The position numbers were made by a program, and so were the translations under genes. 64,000 nt of DNA, from positions 1 to 64,000 of the forward strand of contig NZ_BLPG01000001.1 of NCBI RefSeq assembly GCF_011764445.1, in the 5' to 3' direction. Below are positions 51,314-61,137 of the stretch, one piece after another (position 1 is the stretch's first letter; each line of letters starts with the position of its first letter). The notes under the pieces are model-generated. The model searched no databases. It saw only the letters and a program-made list of their open reading frames with translations, and was not told the origin of the DNA. Source of the DNA: Phytohabitans rumicis (GTDB taxonomy: Bacteria; Actinomycetota; Actinomycetes; Mycobacteriales; Micromonosporaceae).

Positions 51314-52452
51314 ATGTTCGAGTACTTTCCCGGCAACTACATCTGGAACCTCGGCGTCGTCGCGACGCTGAACAGCGGCGGCACCATCGACGAGGTGGAC
51401 CGCGCCTGCCGGCCGATCCGGGACGCGGCCGCGCGCGGCGACGCCGGGACCGCGGACTTCATGCGGGCGTGGCAGCGCATCGCCGACCAACTGGAGGCGC
51501 AGGCGCGGGCCGAGGAGGCCGCCGGCCATCGGCGCACCGCCGGGCAGAAGTACCTGCGTGCGGCGGCGTACATCTGCCAGGCGGAGCGGATGCAGAGCGC
51601 CTCCGCCCCGGGCCGGGCCGACATCTACCGGCACTGCCTGGACCTGATGCTGCGCTCCTTCGAGCTGTCCGACCCGCGTACGACCCGGGTGGAGGTGCCG
51701 TTCGAGGGCTCGGCGCTACCGGCGTACTTCACGTCAGCCAGTCCGCACGCGCCCTGCATGATCATGTGGAACGGGTTGGACAGCACCAAGGAGCACATGT
51801 ACACCTCGGGCTGGTGCCACGAGCTGGCCGCGCGCGGCATCTCCACGCTCATGGTCGACTGTCCGGGCAGCGGCGAGGCGCTGCGCCTGCGCGGGCTGAC
51901 CGCCCGGGTGGAGACCGAGCAGTGGGCCGCCGCCTGCGTCGACTATCTGGAGGCCCGGTCCGATGTCGATCCCGCCCGGATCGGCCTGGTCGGCTGGTCG
52001 CTGGGCGGCTACTACGCCCCGCGCGCGGCCGCGTTCGAGAAGCGGCTGAGCCTCGTCGTGGCCTGGGGCGCCAACCACAACTGGGGCGAGGTGCAGCGCC
52101 GCCGGCTGGAACGCGAGGGCGAGAACCCCGTCCCGCACTACTGGGAGCACGTGCTGTGGGTGTGGGGCGAGCCGGACGTGGCGACCTTCGTCCGCAACGC
52201 CGAGCGGATCACCCTGGACGGCGTGGTCGAGAAGATCACGTGTCCGTTCCTGATCACCCACGGGCAGAACGACCGGCAGATCCCGGTGGCGTACGCGCAC
52301 CGCTCGTACGAGCAGGCCGTCAACAGCAGCCGGCGCGACCTGCGGATCTTCACGCCCGAGGAGGGCGCGACCGAGCACGTGGGCCTGGACCACCTGCCGC
52401 ACGTCGGCGCGTACACCGCCGACTGGATAGCCGACCGCTTCGCCCCCTTTAA
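51314..52452 (+). CDS. Alpha/beta hydrolase, end affected by a frameshift
   Basis: About 379 residues. Helical N-terminal region (RAWQRIADQLEAQARAEEAA) and alpha/beta hydrolase core: oxyanion region IMWNGLDSTKEHM, nucleophile Ser in GWSLGG, Asp in HGQNDRQIP, His in EHVGLDHLPHVG. It resembles 2,6-dihydroxypseudooxynicotine hydrolase and related C-C bond hydrolases. As written, the frame runs on to 53335; one extra base in the C run 52443-52447 gives RFAPL and a TAA at 52450, a natural end. It likely cleaves the extradiol product. Confidence 0.85.
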
Positions 52453-52475
52453 GCCGGGTACGGCAGGATGGTGGG

Positions 52476-52832
52476 ATGCTTGTCGTCCACGTCCATGTAC
52501 GGGTCCGCCCCGAGGCCGTCGAGGAGTTCCTGGCCGCCACGACGGTGAACGCCGCGGCGTCCTTGACCGAGCCCGGTGTGCTGCGCTTCGACGTCATCCA
52601 GGAGCACGGCGACGTCGCGCACGTCGTACTCGTGGAGGTTTATCGGGACGCGGACGCCGCCGCCGCGCACAAGCAGACGGCGCACTACGCGACGTGGCGC
52701 GACACCGTCGCGCCGATGATGGCCGAGCCGCGGCGGTCCGCCACGTTCGCGGCGGTTTTTCCCCACGACAGCGAACGGTGGGCAACGCGGACCACGCCGA
52801 AGGCGGTGCCGGAAAGCGACCTCGATGGCTGA
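52476..52832 (+). CDS. ABM-domain putative quinol monooxygenase
   Basis: 118-residue dimeric alpha-beta barrel protein: VVHVHVRVRPEAVEEFLAAT, GVLRFDVIQEHGDVAHVVLV, AHKQTAHYATWRDTV, with the conserved H-x3-W pattern of the YgiN subgroup. GGATGGTGGG precedes the ATG. The stop overlaps the next gene by 8 nt. Works with the flavin hydroxylases or removes quinones. Confidence 0.88.
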   Translation: MLVVHVHVRVRPEAVEEFLAATTVNAAASLTEPGVLRFDVIQEHGDVAHVVLVEVYRDADAAAAHKQTAHYATWRDTVAPMMAEPRRSATFAAVFPHDSERWATRTTPKAVPESDLDG

Positions 52833-53198
52833 CGCGGACGACGTCCGGCTCCTGGCGCTCGCCCTGCCCCACGTGGTCGAGATCGACAGCGACGGCTTCG
52901 ACTTCCGCGTCGGCGACAAGGGGTTCGTCTGGTCCTACCCGGAGCGCCTGCCGGGCCGGCCGCGCGTCATCCGGACCGACATCGCCGTGCTGTACGTCGG
53001 CGACGAGGCCGAGAAGCAGGCGCTGCTGCTCGGCGAGCCCGAGCTCTTCTTCACCACCCCGGCTACGACGGCCTGCCCCTGGTCATGCTGCGGTTGGCGC
53101 GGGTGGACGCCGGCCGCCTCAAGGAGCTCATCATCGACGCCTGGCGGATGCGCGCCCCCGCGGTGCTCGCCACCGACCTCGACGCGGACGTCGACTGA
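52825..53198 (+). pseudogene. MmcQ/YjbR family protein, frameshifted
   Basis: Small DNA-binding-like fold protein. The first frame: DVRLLALALPHVVEIDSDG, FVWSYPER, LYVGDEAEKQALLLGEPELF, FTT. The second: YDGLPLVMLRLARVDAGRLK, ELIIDAWRMRAPAVLA. One additional base in the C run 53057-53060 joins them to about 125 residues, the normal size. Last gene of the catabolic operon by position. Confidence 0.8.
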
Positions 53199-53204
53199 CG
53201 CCAC

Positions 53205-54002
53205 CTACAGGGTCCAGGCGATGGCCGCCAGGACGTACGCCATACCGTTGGTGGCCCAGTGCAGGCCGATCGGCGCGAGCAGGCTGCCGCTGCGCCGGCG
53301 CAACTCGCAGAGCACGACGCCGGCCGCCGCAGTGAAGGCGACGCCGAGCGCCACGGCGGCCAGCCTCGACGGGACGCCGGTGCCGAGCACGTCGGCGGCG
53401 GCCCGGTTGTGCACGACGAGGTTCCACGCCGGCAGCACGTGCCACAGCCCGAAGAGCGCCGAGGACACCAGCGTGGCGAAGGTGGCGCCGCGCAGCCGCC
53501 GCAGCATGCCCCACAGCAGCCCGCGGAACGCCAGTTCCTCCAGCAGCACCGTGCCGACCAGCACCGGCCCGGCCGCCTGAAGCACGGCGACGCCGACGCT
53601 GAAGTCCGCCCGGCGGTCGAGGAACACGGGCCGGGTCGGCGGCAGGGCCAAGGCGACGGCGTACGCGACGGCGACCAGCACCGCCACGACGGCCGCCCAG
53701 CGCAGCCCGCGCGTCCAGCTCGACCGGGCCAGGCCGAGCTCGGCCGGGGACAGGCCGCACCCGCGGGCGAACGCCAGCAGCAGGAGCACCTCGACCGCCC
53801 GCAGCGGCGTGGACGAGCCGGTCAACCGGTTGTTGACGACGTTGACGGCGGCGAGGAGGGCTACGGCGTACCCCAGGCGGAGCCACGACCGCTGGCTCGC
53901 CGTCGCCGCCGGCACCACCGCCACCCGCCCATCGTCACGCGGCCTCGACGGCCTCGGCAAGACCCGGCGCGGGGCTCCCGGAGGCGCCCGGCGTCGTGTC
54001 AT
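53205..54002 (-). CDS. CPBP-family intramembrane metalloprotease
   Basis: 265 residues from the ATG used here; the exact start is uncertain (a GTG at 53924 is possible). Six to eight spans. CPBP motifs: EELAFRGLLWG (EExxxR), ALFGLWHVLPAW (FxxxH), and HWATNGMAY (HxxxN). Members process prenylated peptides or confer bacteriocin self-immunity. Convergent with the catabolic operon and divergent from the P450 gene. Confidence 0.85.
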   Translation of the reverse strand: MTRRRAPPGAPRRVLPRPSRPRDDGRVAVVPAATASQRSWLRLGYAVALLAAVNVVNNRLTGSSTPLRAVEVLLLLAFARGCGLSPAELGLARSSWTRGLRWAAVVAVLVAVAYAVALALPPTRPVFLDRRADFSVGVAVLQAAGPVLVGTVLLEELAFRGLLWGMLRRLRGATFATLVSSALFGLWHVLPAWNLVVHNRAAADVLGTGVPSRLAAVALGVAFTAAAGVVLCELRRRSGSLLAPIGLHWATNGMAYVLAAIAWTL

Positions 54003-54043
54003 GCTGGTCGATGGAGCGCCGACCCCGGGACGGTGGTGATCGT

Positions 54044-55372
54044 GTGACGACTCATCCGACGGTAGGTTCCGCCGCACCAGGCCCGGCCGGGCATCCGGTG
54101 CTGGGCATGGCGCCCGCGTTCCGCCGCGACATGCTGGGCACGCTGCTGGACGGGTTCCACCGCTACGGCGACGTCGTGACGTACCACTTTGGACCGAGGT
54201 GGGGTCCGCGCGCGGTGAGCCAGAACGTCGTCATGGCACACCATCCCGACGGCATCCACGAGGTGTTCACGACGCCGCGGGTGTTCAGCCGCCGGACGAC
54301 CGGGTTCCAGGTGCTCACCGAGTTCATCGGCGCCGGGCTGCTGACCAGCGACGGCGAAGTGTGGCTGCGGCAGCGACGGACCCTGCAACCGCTGTTCACG
54401 CCGCGCCGGGTGGCCGGCTACACCGAACTGATGACCGCGGAGGCCGAGCGCGTGGCGGCCGACCCCACCGTCGCGCCGGGCTCCACTGTGGACCTGCATC
54501 ATCTCATGCAGCGCTACGCGCTGCGGGTGGTCGGGCGGGCGCTATTCGGCGACGACGTCGACGAGGCCATCCCCCAACTGCAGCGGCTCATGCCTATCCT
54601 GAGCGACCTCGCGCTGGCGCGGGCCCTCCAGGTGGTACGGGCGCCGCTGCGCTGGCCGACGCCACGGACACGGCGGATCACCCGCGAGCGCGCGGCGCAG
54701 TACGGGATCGTGGACGCCATCATCGCCCGGCACGCCGATCGTGAACCGGGCGCGGAGCGCGACGACATGCTCAGCCGGCTGCACACCGCCCGCGATCCGG
54801 AGACCGGACAGCCACTGTCCACTGAGGAGATACGTGACCAGGTGCTGGTCTTCCTCCTCGCCGGGCACGAGACGACCGCCGGCGCGCTGACCTTCACCCT
54901 GCACCTGCTCGGCCGATACCCGGAGATTCAGGACCGCGTCGCGAAGGGCGACGCGGACCTGGTACGGGCCGCCCTGCTGGAAGGCATGCGGCTGTACCCA
55001 CCGGCGTACAGCACGGAGCGGCTCGCCGACGTCGACACCACCATCGCCGGCTACCAGGTGCCGGCCGGGACCCGGGTAATGCTTTCCTCGTTCGTCACCC
55101 ACCGGCACCCGGACTTCTGGCCCGACCCGGACCGCTTCGACCCCGACCGGTTCACCGGCCAGCACACCCGGCCCCGATACGCGTACTTCCCCTTCGGCGG
55201 CGGACCGCGCAGCTGCATCGGGGAGCACTTCGCGCTGCTGGAGGCCACCGTCCTGCTGCGTACGCTGCTGGCCCGCTACCGGGTCGAAGCGCTCGACCAA
55301 CGGCTCCGCCTCGCACCGATGATCACCCTGCGTCCGGCGGAACCGGTGCGGGCCGTCCTGCGCCCTCGGTGA
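54044..55372 (+). CDS. Cytochrome P450
   Basis: 442-residue heme monooxygenase. I-helix AGHETTAGAL, K-helix EGMRLYPP (ExxR), heme loop FGGGPRSCIGEHFA with Cys near residue 391. The sequence is CYP4/CYP102-like rather than the common actinomycete CYP105 type. GTG start. No ferredoxin gene is adjacent. A fatty-acid or terpenoid substrate is possible. Confidence 0.93.
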   Translation: MTTHPTVGSAAPGPAGHPVLGMAPAFRRDMLGTLLDGFHRYGDVVTYHFGPRWGPRAVSQNVVMAHHPDGIHEVFTTPRVFSRRTTGFQVLTEFIGAGLLTSDGEVWLRQRRTLQPLFTPRRVAGYTELMTAEAERVAADPTVAPGSTVDLHHLMQRYALRVVGRALFGDDVDEAIPQLQRLMPILSDLALARALQVVRAPLRWPTPRTRRITRERAAQYGIVDAIIARHADREPGAERDDMLSRLHTARDPETGQPLSTEEIRDQVLVFLLAGHETTAGALTFTLHLLGRYPEIQDRVAKGDADLVRAALLEGMRLYPPAYSTERLADVDTTIAGYQVPAGTRVMLSSFVTHRHPDFWPDPDRFDPDRFTGQHTRPRYAYFPFGGGPRSCIGEHFALLEATVLLRTLLARYRVEALDQRLRLAPMITLRPAEPVRAVLRPR

Positions 55373-55376
55373 CCCG

Positions 55377-56498
55377 TCAGCCGTGCACGTGGACGATGGT
55401 TTCGGTCCCGTCGTCCCAGCGCCAGGGCACGTGCCGCCCGCGCAAGTGCACCCCGCCGATCCACCGGTCGACGCCGTTGAGCACGACGTGGTCCGCCGCG
55501 CCGGCGAGCACCCGCGCGCCGGTGTCGGTCAGGCGCAGGGCGGTGCCGCGGTCGACCGGACGGTCCGCCGGCGCGGCGTCGAGCAGCGGTACGGGCGCGC
55601 GCGCCATGCGTTCCATCATCGCGAAGGACCAATCGTCGCCGAGGTACGGACGCGTCTCCCGCGCCGCGGCGCGGACGAAGGCCGTTCCGGCGTCGGGCGC
55701 GCCGTCCGCGACGGCGGCCAGGATCCGCCGCTCGGTCAGCGACAGCCCGTCGCGGGTGGCCGGGTACTCGCGGCTGAGGCGGTCGAACGCCTCGCCCAGA
55801 AACCGCAGCTCGCCGGAGCGGGCCTCGGCGACGGCGCGCAGGCCGTCCGGCGACGGCGCCCGGAAGGCGGCCCAGGCGTGGGCGGCCAGCTCCAGCGCGG
55901 GCGGGGTCAGCCGGGTACGCGCGTTCGTGTCCGGCAGTTCGCGCAGCTGCGCGGCCGTCAGCTGGCCGAGACCGCCGAACCGGGCGATGCCCGCGTGCTC
56001 GCCGATGCAGATCAGCGTGACGCGCTGCGCCGGCACCGCGAGGCCGGCGAGGCGGTCGAGGATCTGGATGATCTGGAGCTGGTCGTACAGGTCCGCCTCG
56101 AACCACAGCACGTATTCGCCGTCGCGGTTGGCCGCGAGGACGCGGTCCCGCTCGACGAACATGTCGGCGGCCTCGGCCCGGTCGTCGCAGTCCGCCTGAA
56201 CGAGGTACTCCGCTCGGATCCGGCGCAGCTCCTCGGCCCCCACCGCGGGCACCGGCCCCTCGTGCAGCACGTCACGCCAGTACAGCACGCGCTCGGCGAG
56301 CCCGGTGCCGGGTAGATCCGTGGCGTCGCCGTTGCTGACGTGCAACGCCATGGTCATCCAGTCGTCGGCGCCGACGGCGGCCGGCGAGTCCGGCTCTTCC
56401 CCGAGGATCTGGCTGCGGGCGGTCGCGTACGACTCGCCGGTCTTGGCCATGCGGGCGCGTACCCGCCGTTTGAAGTCGGCCTGCTTCGTCATCGTCAT
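55377..56498 (-). CDS. DUF1835-domain protein
   Basis: 373 residues. A short basic N-terminal helix region (DFKRRVRARMAKTGESYATA) precedes the DUF1835 domain starting LHVSNGDATDLPGTGLAERV with WRDVLHEGP. The C-terminal half contains LSLTERRILAAVADGA and IGGVHLRGRHVPWRWD, as in DUF3658-type companions. Function unknown. Convergent with the P450 gene. Confidence 0.82.
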   Translation of the reverse strand: MTMTKQADFKRRVRARMAKTGESYATARSQILGEEPDSPAAVGADDWMTMALHVSNGDATDLPGTGLAERVLYWRDVLHEGPVPAVGAEELRRIRAEYLVQADCDDRAEAADMFVERDRVLAANRDGEYVLWFEADLYDQLQIIQILDRLAGLAVPAQRVTLICIGEHAGIARFGGLGQLTAAQLRELPDTNARTRLTPPALELAAHAWAAFRAPSPDGLRAVAEARSGELRFLGEAFDRLSREYPATRDGLSLTERRILAAVADGAPDAGTAFVRAAARETRPYLGDDWSFAMMERMARAPVPLLDAAPADRPVDRGTALRLTDTGARVLAGAADHVVLNGVDRWIGGVHLRGRHVPWRWDDGTETIVHVHG

Positions 56499-56715
56499 CT
56501 CCCGCGGCCCGTCCGCGGATCCCCCAGCGACCGGTACGGCGGGCGCACGATCGACGACACGACGGCCCGGCCGAGAGGTGGACCTCCCTTTGCCTCCTGG
56601 GGGTGACCCGGCTGGGGCGGGTCGCCGGAGGTTGGGCGTGGACGGACGCCAACCGTCACAGTACCGGCTTCACGATTCGCGGCGAAACGTCGGACCCTCG
56701 TCCTAGTGTGAGGCC

Positions 56716-57087
56716 ATGGATTGGAAGATTGAGCTCATTCCCGTGCCCGTCACCGACGTCGACCGGGCGAAGGCGTTCTACGAGAAGGTGGGCTTCAACG
56801 CGGACCACGACCACAAGGTCCAGGAGGGCCTGCGTTTCGTCCAGCTGACTCCGCCCGGTTCGGCCTGTTCCATCGTGCTCGGTGACGGCATCACCGAAAA
56901 GACGCCCGGCACCCAGGAGATCCAGGTCGTCGTGGCCGACGCGGAGGCGGCCCGCAGGCAGCTGGTGGACGCCGGCGTCGAGGCCAGCGACGTCGACGCG
57001 CAGCCGTGGGGCAACTTCGTCTACTTCCGCGACCCCGACGGCAACAGCTGGTCGCTGCAGGCGATCGCGTCGCGCCCCAACGGCTGA
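56716..57087 (+). CDS. VOC/glyoxalase-family protein
   Basis: 123 residues: IELIPVPVTDVDRAKAFYEK, VGFNADHDHKV, IQVVVADAEAARRQLVDAGV, NFVYFRDPDGNSWSLQ. Typical small single-domain VOC protein, often annotated as bleomycin-resistance-like. Metal ligands are incomplete, so catalytic activity is uncertain. A single gene before the MFS exporter. Confidence 0.88.
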   Translation: MDWKIELIPVPVTDVDRAKAFYEKVGFNADHDHKVQEGLRFVQLTPPGSACSIVLGDGITEKTPGTQEIQVVVADAEAARRQLVDAGVEASDVDAQPWGNFVYFRDPDGNSWSLQAIASRPNG

Positions 57088-57140
57088 CCCACGGGGCTTA
57101 ATCGATCGCGACCGGCTGGCGGGGCCGGCAGACTCTGGCC

Positions 57141-58424
57141 ATGCTTTCCACCGTCCTGCCGGCCCGCCGCGAGGCACGCTGGATCCTCGTCGGCACCCTG
57201 CTGAGCGCGGTGGGGCGCGGCCTGACGCTGCCGTTCCTGTACATCTACCTGACCGAGGTACGCGGCCTGGCCGGCGGGACGGCCGGTCTGGCAGTGGGGT
57301 GGATGGGCGCGGTCGGTCTGGCCCTGTCGCTGGTCGGCGGGACCCTCATCGACCGGTTCGGCGCCCGCCGGGTGCTGCTGCCCAGTTGGGCGCTGCTGAT
57401 CGCCGGGTCGGTGTGCCTCGCGCTGGTGCAGAGCGCATGGCAGGCGTTCGCGGTGCTCACCGTCTTCGGCGTCGGCAACGCCGCGGTCTGGTCGGGCCAG
57501 AGCACCGTGCTGGCGACGCTGACCAGCGAAGGCGAACGCCAGCGCACCTTCGGCCTGCACTTCACGATGATCAACCTGGGCATCGGCGTCGGCGGCCTGA
57601 TCTCCGGAGTGCTGGTCGACGTGGCCCGGCCGAGCACGTTCCAGCTCATCTACCTGCTGGACGCGGCCTCCTACCTGGTGCCCGCGACGATCCTGCTCGC
57701 CATGCCCGCGGTGGGCGGCCGCATCGCGAGGCCGGCGCCCGCCGCCGCCCACCAGATCCGCGGCGGATACGCCCAGGTGCTGCGGCACCGCCCGTTCCGG
57801 CGCCTGATCGTCTTCGCCCTGGTGCTGACCACCTGCGGATACGCCCAGATCGAGGTGGGCTTCCCGGCCTTCGCCACCGTGGCGGCGCAGGTGAGTCCCC
57901 GGGTGGTGGGCTGGGCGCTGGCGGCGAACGCGTTCACCATCGTGGTCGCGCAGCTGTTCGTGCTCCGCGCGATCGACGGCCGCAGCCGTACCCGGATCCT
58001 GGCCGTCGTGTGCGTCATCTTCGCCTGCGCGTGGCTGGTGCTCGGCGGCGCCGGACTGGTCGCCGACGACAACACCCTGCTCGCCTCGGCCGGCGTGATC
58101 GGCTGCGCCTGGATCTTCTCGCTCGGCGAGACCCTGCTCTCCCCGGTGATGCCGGCGCTGACCAACGCGCTGGCCACCGACGAACTGCGCGGGCGGTACA
58201 ACGCGATGAACTCCGTCGTCTTCGGGCTCAGCGGGATCATCGGCCCGATCAGCGCCGGCCCGCTGATCGGGGCCGGCCGCGGCGACGTGTGGGTGCTGCT
58301 GGTCGTCGGCGGCTGCCTGGTCGCGTCCGTGCTGGCGTTGTCGACGCGCCGGCTGCTCACGCCGGCCCAGGACGGCCGGACCCCGCCGCAACACCCTGCC
58401 GTACCGGAGCCGAGCGCGGTCTAG
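57141..58424 (+). CDS. MFS transporter
   Basis: 427 residues with 12 predicted spans. The motif-A-like sequence GTLIDRFGARRVLL lies between spans 2 and 3 and a related segment in the second half. Short basic C-terminus. It is likely a drug or metabolite exporter of the MdtH/DHA1 type. Preceded by the VOC gene. Confidence 0.88.
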   Translation: MLSTVLPARREARWILVGTLLSAVGRGLTLPFLYIYLTEVRGLAGGTAGLAVGWMGAVGLALSLVGGTLIDRFGARRVLLPSWALLIAGSVCLALVQSAWQAFAVLTVFGVGNAAVWSGQSTVLATLTSEGERQRTFGLHFTMINLGIGVGGLISGVLVDVARPSTFQLIYLLDAASYLVPATILLAMPAVGGRIARPAPAAAHQIRGGYAQVLRHRPFRRLIVFALVLTTCGYAQIEVGFPAFATVAAQVSPRVVGWALAANAFTIVVAQLFVLRAIDGRSRTRILAVVCVIFACAWLVLGGAGLVADDNTLLASAGVIGCAWIFSLGETLLSPVMPALTNALATDELRGRYNAMNSVVFGLSGIIGPISAGPLIGAGRGDVWVLLVVGGCLVASVLALSTRRLLTPAQDGRTPPQHPAVPEPSAV

Positions 58425-58789
58425 CCCTCTTTCGGAGTCGAGGGCCCGGCCGATGACGGGTCCGGCGCGTCGTAACGCTTCTCAGGCAGATTTACCCCGG
58501 TCCGCATCACCTGCGGGCCGCATGCTCCCGCGGGCACCGCGCAGGTCGGCGGCTCGCGGAGCGAGCCGAAATCCCCGACCCGCGCTGCCAGGTCCGCGAG
58601 ACAAGCCCGCGATCAGCCCAACCCGCTGTCCGATGTGGACGTCACGCGCGTAGACCTCGTCCACGACCAACTGTCCGATGTGGAGGATGCCGTTCCTCAC
58701 TCGGCGACTGAAGGGACATTCGGAACACTGGCCTCATACCGCCGGACGGGACAACGATCTTCGCACGCCTGTACGACAATAGATGGGTG
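58425..58789. other. Intergenic region
   Basis: No gene. A 14-bp direct repeat ctgtccgatgtgga occurs at 58626 and 58671, 45 nt apart. Promoter of the 13E12 gene is expected near 58750. Confidence 0.4.
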
Positions 58790-60024
58790 ATGCCAGATGT
58801 GTTGACGCAGCTCAAGGCCACGGCCGACGCTGGCGTCAACACGCCCACCTGGTCGTTGCGCGACGAGGATCTGGTCGAGTGTTTGGACGCCGTGCACGCG
58901 ATCACGCAGGCGGTGGCGGCGTTGCAGTCGCGGCTGGTTCGGGAGATCGACAGCCGGGGCCTGGCCATCACGCGGCACGCCTCCAGCACCAAAGCGTGGC
59001 TGCGCGAGCACCTACGGATCAGTCCGCACGCGGCCAAGCGGATGCTGGAGCTGGCCCAGGCGTTGGACGCGCGGCCGGTGTTGGCCAAGGCGGTCGCCGA
59101 CGGTCTGGTCAACACCGAGCAGGCTCAGGTGATCGCGGCCGCGCTACAGCGTCTTCCCGCTGAGGTGGTGGGTAAGGCGGAGAAGGCGATGATCGGTCGG
59201 GCCGCCGAGTTCGAGCCGAACACGCTTCGCCGCTACGGCGAAGGCATCCTCGCCTACGTGGCCCCGAGCTCGCCGAAGCCGCCGACGCCGAAGCGTTGGA
59301 ACGGATGGAAGCGCGTGCCCGGCAGACGCGGGCGTTCCACCTGACCCGGCACGGCGACGGGCGGGTGCGGTTGACCGGCTGGCTGGACGAAGACGGCGCG
59401 GCGACGGTGAACGCCGCGTTGGATCCGTTGTGCGCACCGCGGCATGACGTGGACGTCCGTACCCCGGCCCAGCGCCGGGCTGATGCGTTGGTCGAGATCT
59501 GCGACCTGGCCATGCGGACCGAGGACTTGCCGGAGAGCGGTGGGGAGCGGCCGCACGTGGTGGTGACGGTGTCGTTCGACATGCTGCGCCTCGCTCTCGG
59601 TGTGGGCACCCTGGACACCGGTGAGCGGCTCAGTCCGGAGCAGGTGCGCCGGCTGGCCTGCGACGCCAAAATCATCCCCGCCATCCTGGGTGGCGACGGG
59701 CAGATCCTCGACCTCGGCCGCACCCGCCGGCTCATCAGCGGACCGTTGCGCCGGGCGCTGGAGTTACGGGACAAGGGCTGCGCGTTCCCCGGCTGCGACC
59801 GGCCACCGCGCTGGTGTCACGGGCACCACATCCGGTCGTGGGCTGATGGTGGTCCGACCACGTTGGACAACAGCGTCATGCTCTGCGGCCACCACCACCG
59901 GCTGATCCATCGTGGACACTGGACGGTCCAGATCGCCGCGGACGGGATACCCGAGTTCATCCCACCCGCGTACGTGGACCTGGAGCGGCGGCCACGGCGG
60001 AACACATACCACCGCCGCGAATGA
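58790..60024 (+). pseudogene. 13E12-repeat (DUF222) HNH endonuclease-like gene, frameshifted
   Basis: DUF222 domain in the first frame (DLVECLDAVHAITQAVAALQ, LREHLRISPHAAKRMLELAQ, GLVNTEQAQVIAAAL). The second frame carries the rest (TRAFHLTRHGDGRVRLTGWL) and the HNH motif: CAFPGCDRPPRWCHGHHIRS, WADGGPT, LCGHHHRLIH. One more base in the C run 59272-59275 joins the two to about 410 residues, normal for the family. These genes are repeated in many actinomycete genomes, possibly mobile or self-homing. Confidence 0.87.
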
Positions 60025-60203
60025 CCACGAGATGTCCGACGGCGCAGTGGGCGCGACTGGCCCGTTGTCGCCAGCGTGGACTCGATCATCCCCGGGCGCA
60101 CCGTGCTGCCGGCGGCCTGATCAGCGGCCGCGTCGATCCACTACGAGGAGTTCAACCTCCGCTGATCCCGGCCGCGGGCATCCGTGCGATAGCCTGTGGC
60201 CCC

Positions 60204-60536
60204 ATGGGATCCGTGGACGTGGTCTTGGCCGTCGTGGTCGCCGCAGCCAACCTGGCCGTCGCAGCCCTGCTGCTCGCCGGGAGCCGTGGCGGCAGGGCAG
60301 TGCCCCGGATCTTCCGCCGCTCGCAGCCCTTCCCGCGCATGCGGGCGGCGATGCACGCCTGCCTGGGGCTGGGGATGGGCGCCGGCTGGCTCGTCAAGGA
60401 CATCTTCCCGCCCCACTCCACGGGCGACATGGTGCTATTCAACGTGATAAGGATCCTGCTGGTGGCTGGCCTCGTCACCGCCCTGCTGGTCGCCTTCCGG
60501 CACGCGCGACCCATCCGTCGCAAGGCCGCCGGCTAG
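60204..60536 (+). CDS. Small membrane protein, unknown
   Basis: 110 residues with three hydrophobic segments (VDVVLAVVVAAANLAVAALL, MHACLGLGMGAGWLVKDIF, ILLVAGLVTALLVAFRHAR). The ATG is chosen from the natural N-terminus; the frame is open upstream. Function unknown; the pattern is common in actinomycetes as an orphan membrane protein. Confidence 0.65.
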   Translation: MGSVDVVLAVVVAAANLAVAALLLAGSRGGRAVPRIFRRSQPFPRMRAAMHACLGLGMGAGWLVKDIFPPHSTGDMVLFNVIRILLVAGLVTALLVAFRHARPIRRKAAG

Positions 60537-60540
60537 TAGG

Positions 60541-60790
60541 GCAGCCCGGTTCGCGGCGGTCGCGGGCCGGTTCGGGCGGGCGGAGCCGCGCCGGCAGGCG
60601 CGGGCGTTCCTGCTGAGCCTGTTGTCTGATGTGGACTCGCGGTCGTGTTGGCAGTTGGCCGAGCAGGGCGGCTTCACGGTTGGCACGCAAGGGCACTACA
60701 CCGGCACGGCCGGCCGGATCGAGAACGCGCAGATCGCGGTATACCTGGCGTATGCCGGGCCGGTGCGCCACCGCAGGCGTGCAGCCGCCA
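60541..60790 (+). pseudogene. IS701-family transposase remnant
   Basis: Reads RFAAVAGRFGRAEPRRQARA, LLSLLSDVDSRSCWQLAEQG, then, after a large internal deletion, HYTGTAGRIENAQIAVYLAY, the block found in IS701 transposases near the DDE core. No intact gene remains and no terminal repeats were identified. Confidence 0.65.
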
Positions 60791-60829
60791 GCACCGCGGC
60801 CACGGGTTGTCGGTATTAGAAACAGAAAA

Positions 60830-60849
60830 GGAGAGCACCACTGCTCTCC
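60830..60849. terminator. Terminator-like hairpin
   Basis: GGAGAGC-accact-GCTCTCC, a perfect 7-bp stem following the IS701 remnant and preceding the RAE. It would stop read-through into the resistance operon. Confidence 0.5.
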
Positions 60850-60872
60850 ATTAACAACATATACCGCACCTG

Positions 60873-60891
60873 GGGGCTTGCGGCAAGACCC
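60873..60891. promoter_or_regulatory. Rifamycin-associated element (RAE)
   Basis: GGGGCTTGCGGCAAGACCC matches the published 19-bp RAE (GGGGCTTGCGGCAAGGCCC, from memory) at 18 of 19 positions. RAEs mark promoters of rifamycin-inducible resistance genes in actinomycetes. It is 246 nt upstream of a DHA2 exporter gene followed directly by a HelR-like ATPase gene. Confidence 0.85.
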
Positions 60892-61137
60892 GGGTCGTAC
60901 CGCAGAATCGTCGTCCTAGGCCAATGCCTGCGAAATGGGGGTCGCGAAAATGCGTATCGGGCAGCACGTCGTGAAGTCTCGCTAGGGCAGCGCGGGTGAC
61001 GATCCCCCGTCGCCGCCGGACGTTATCGACAACCAGGACCTAAAGGCGTTCAACACCCGCGTCCGCGACCACGTTTGGTCGCGCGCCGACGCGTGCGCGC
61101 ACGCCGCCGCACGCACCCTTAGCACCAAGGAGAGTTG

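Noticed and set aside
51314-53335. A 673-residue fusion of hydrolase with downstream sequence
   Set aside because: The frame after residue 380 reads out of frame through the ABM and MmcQ-like genes. It is a read-through caused by one missing base in the C run at 52443-52447, not a real fusion.
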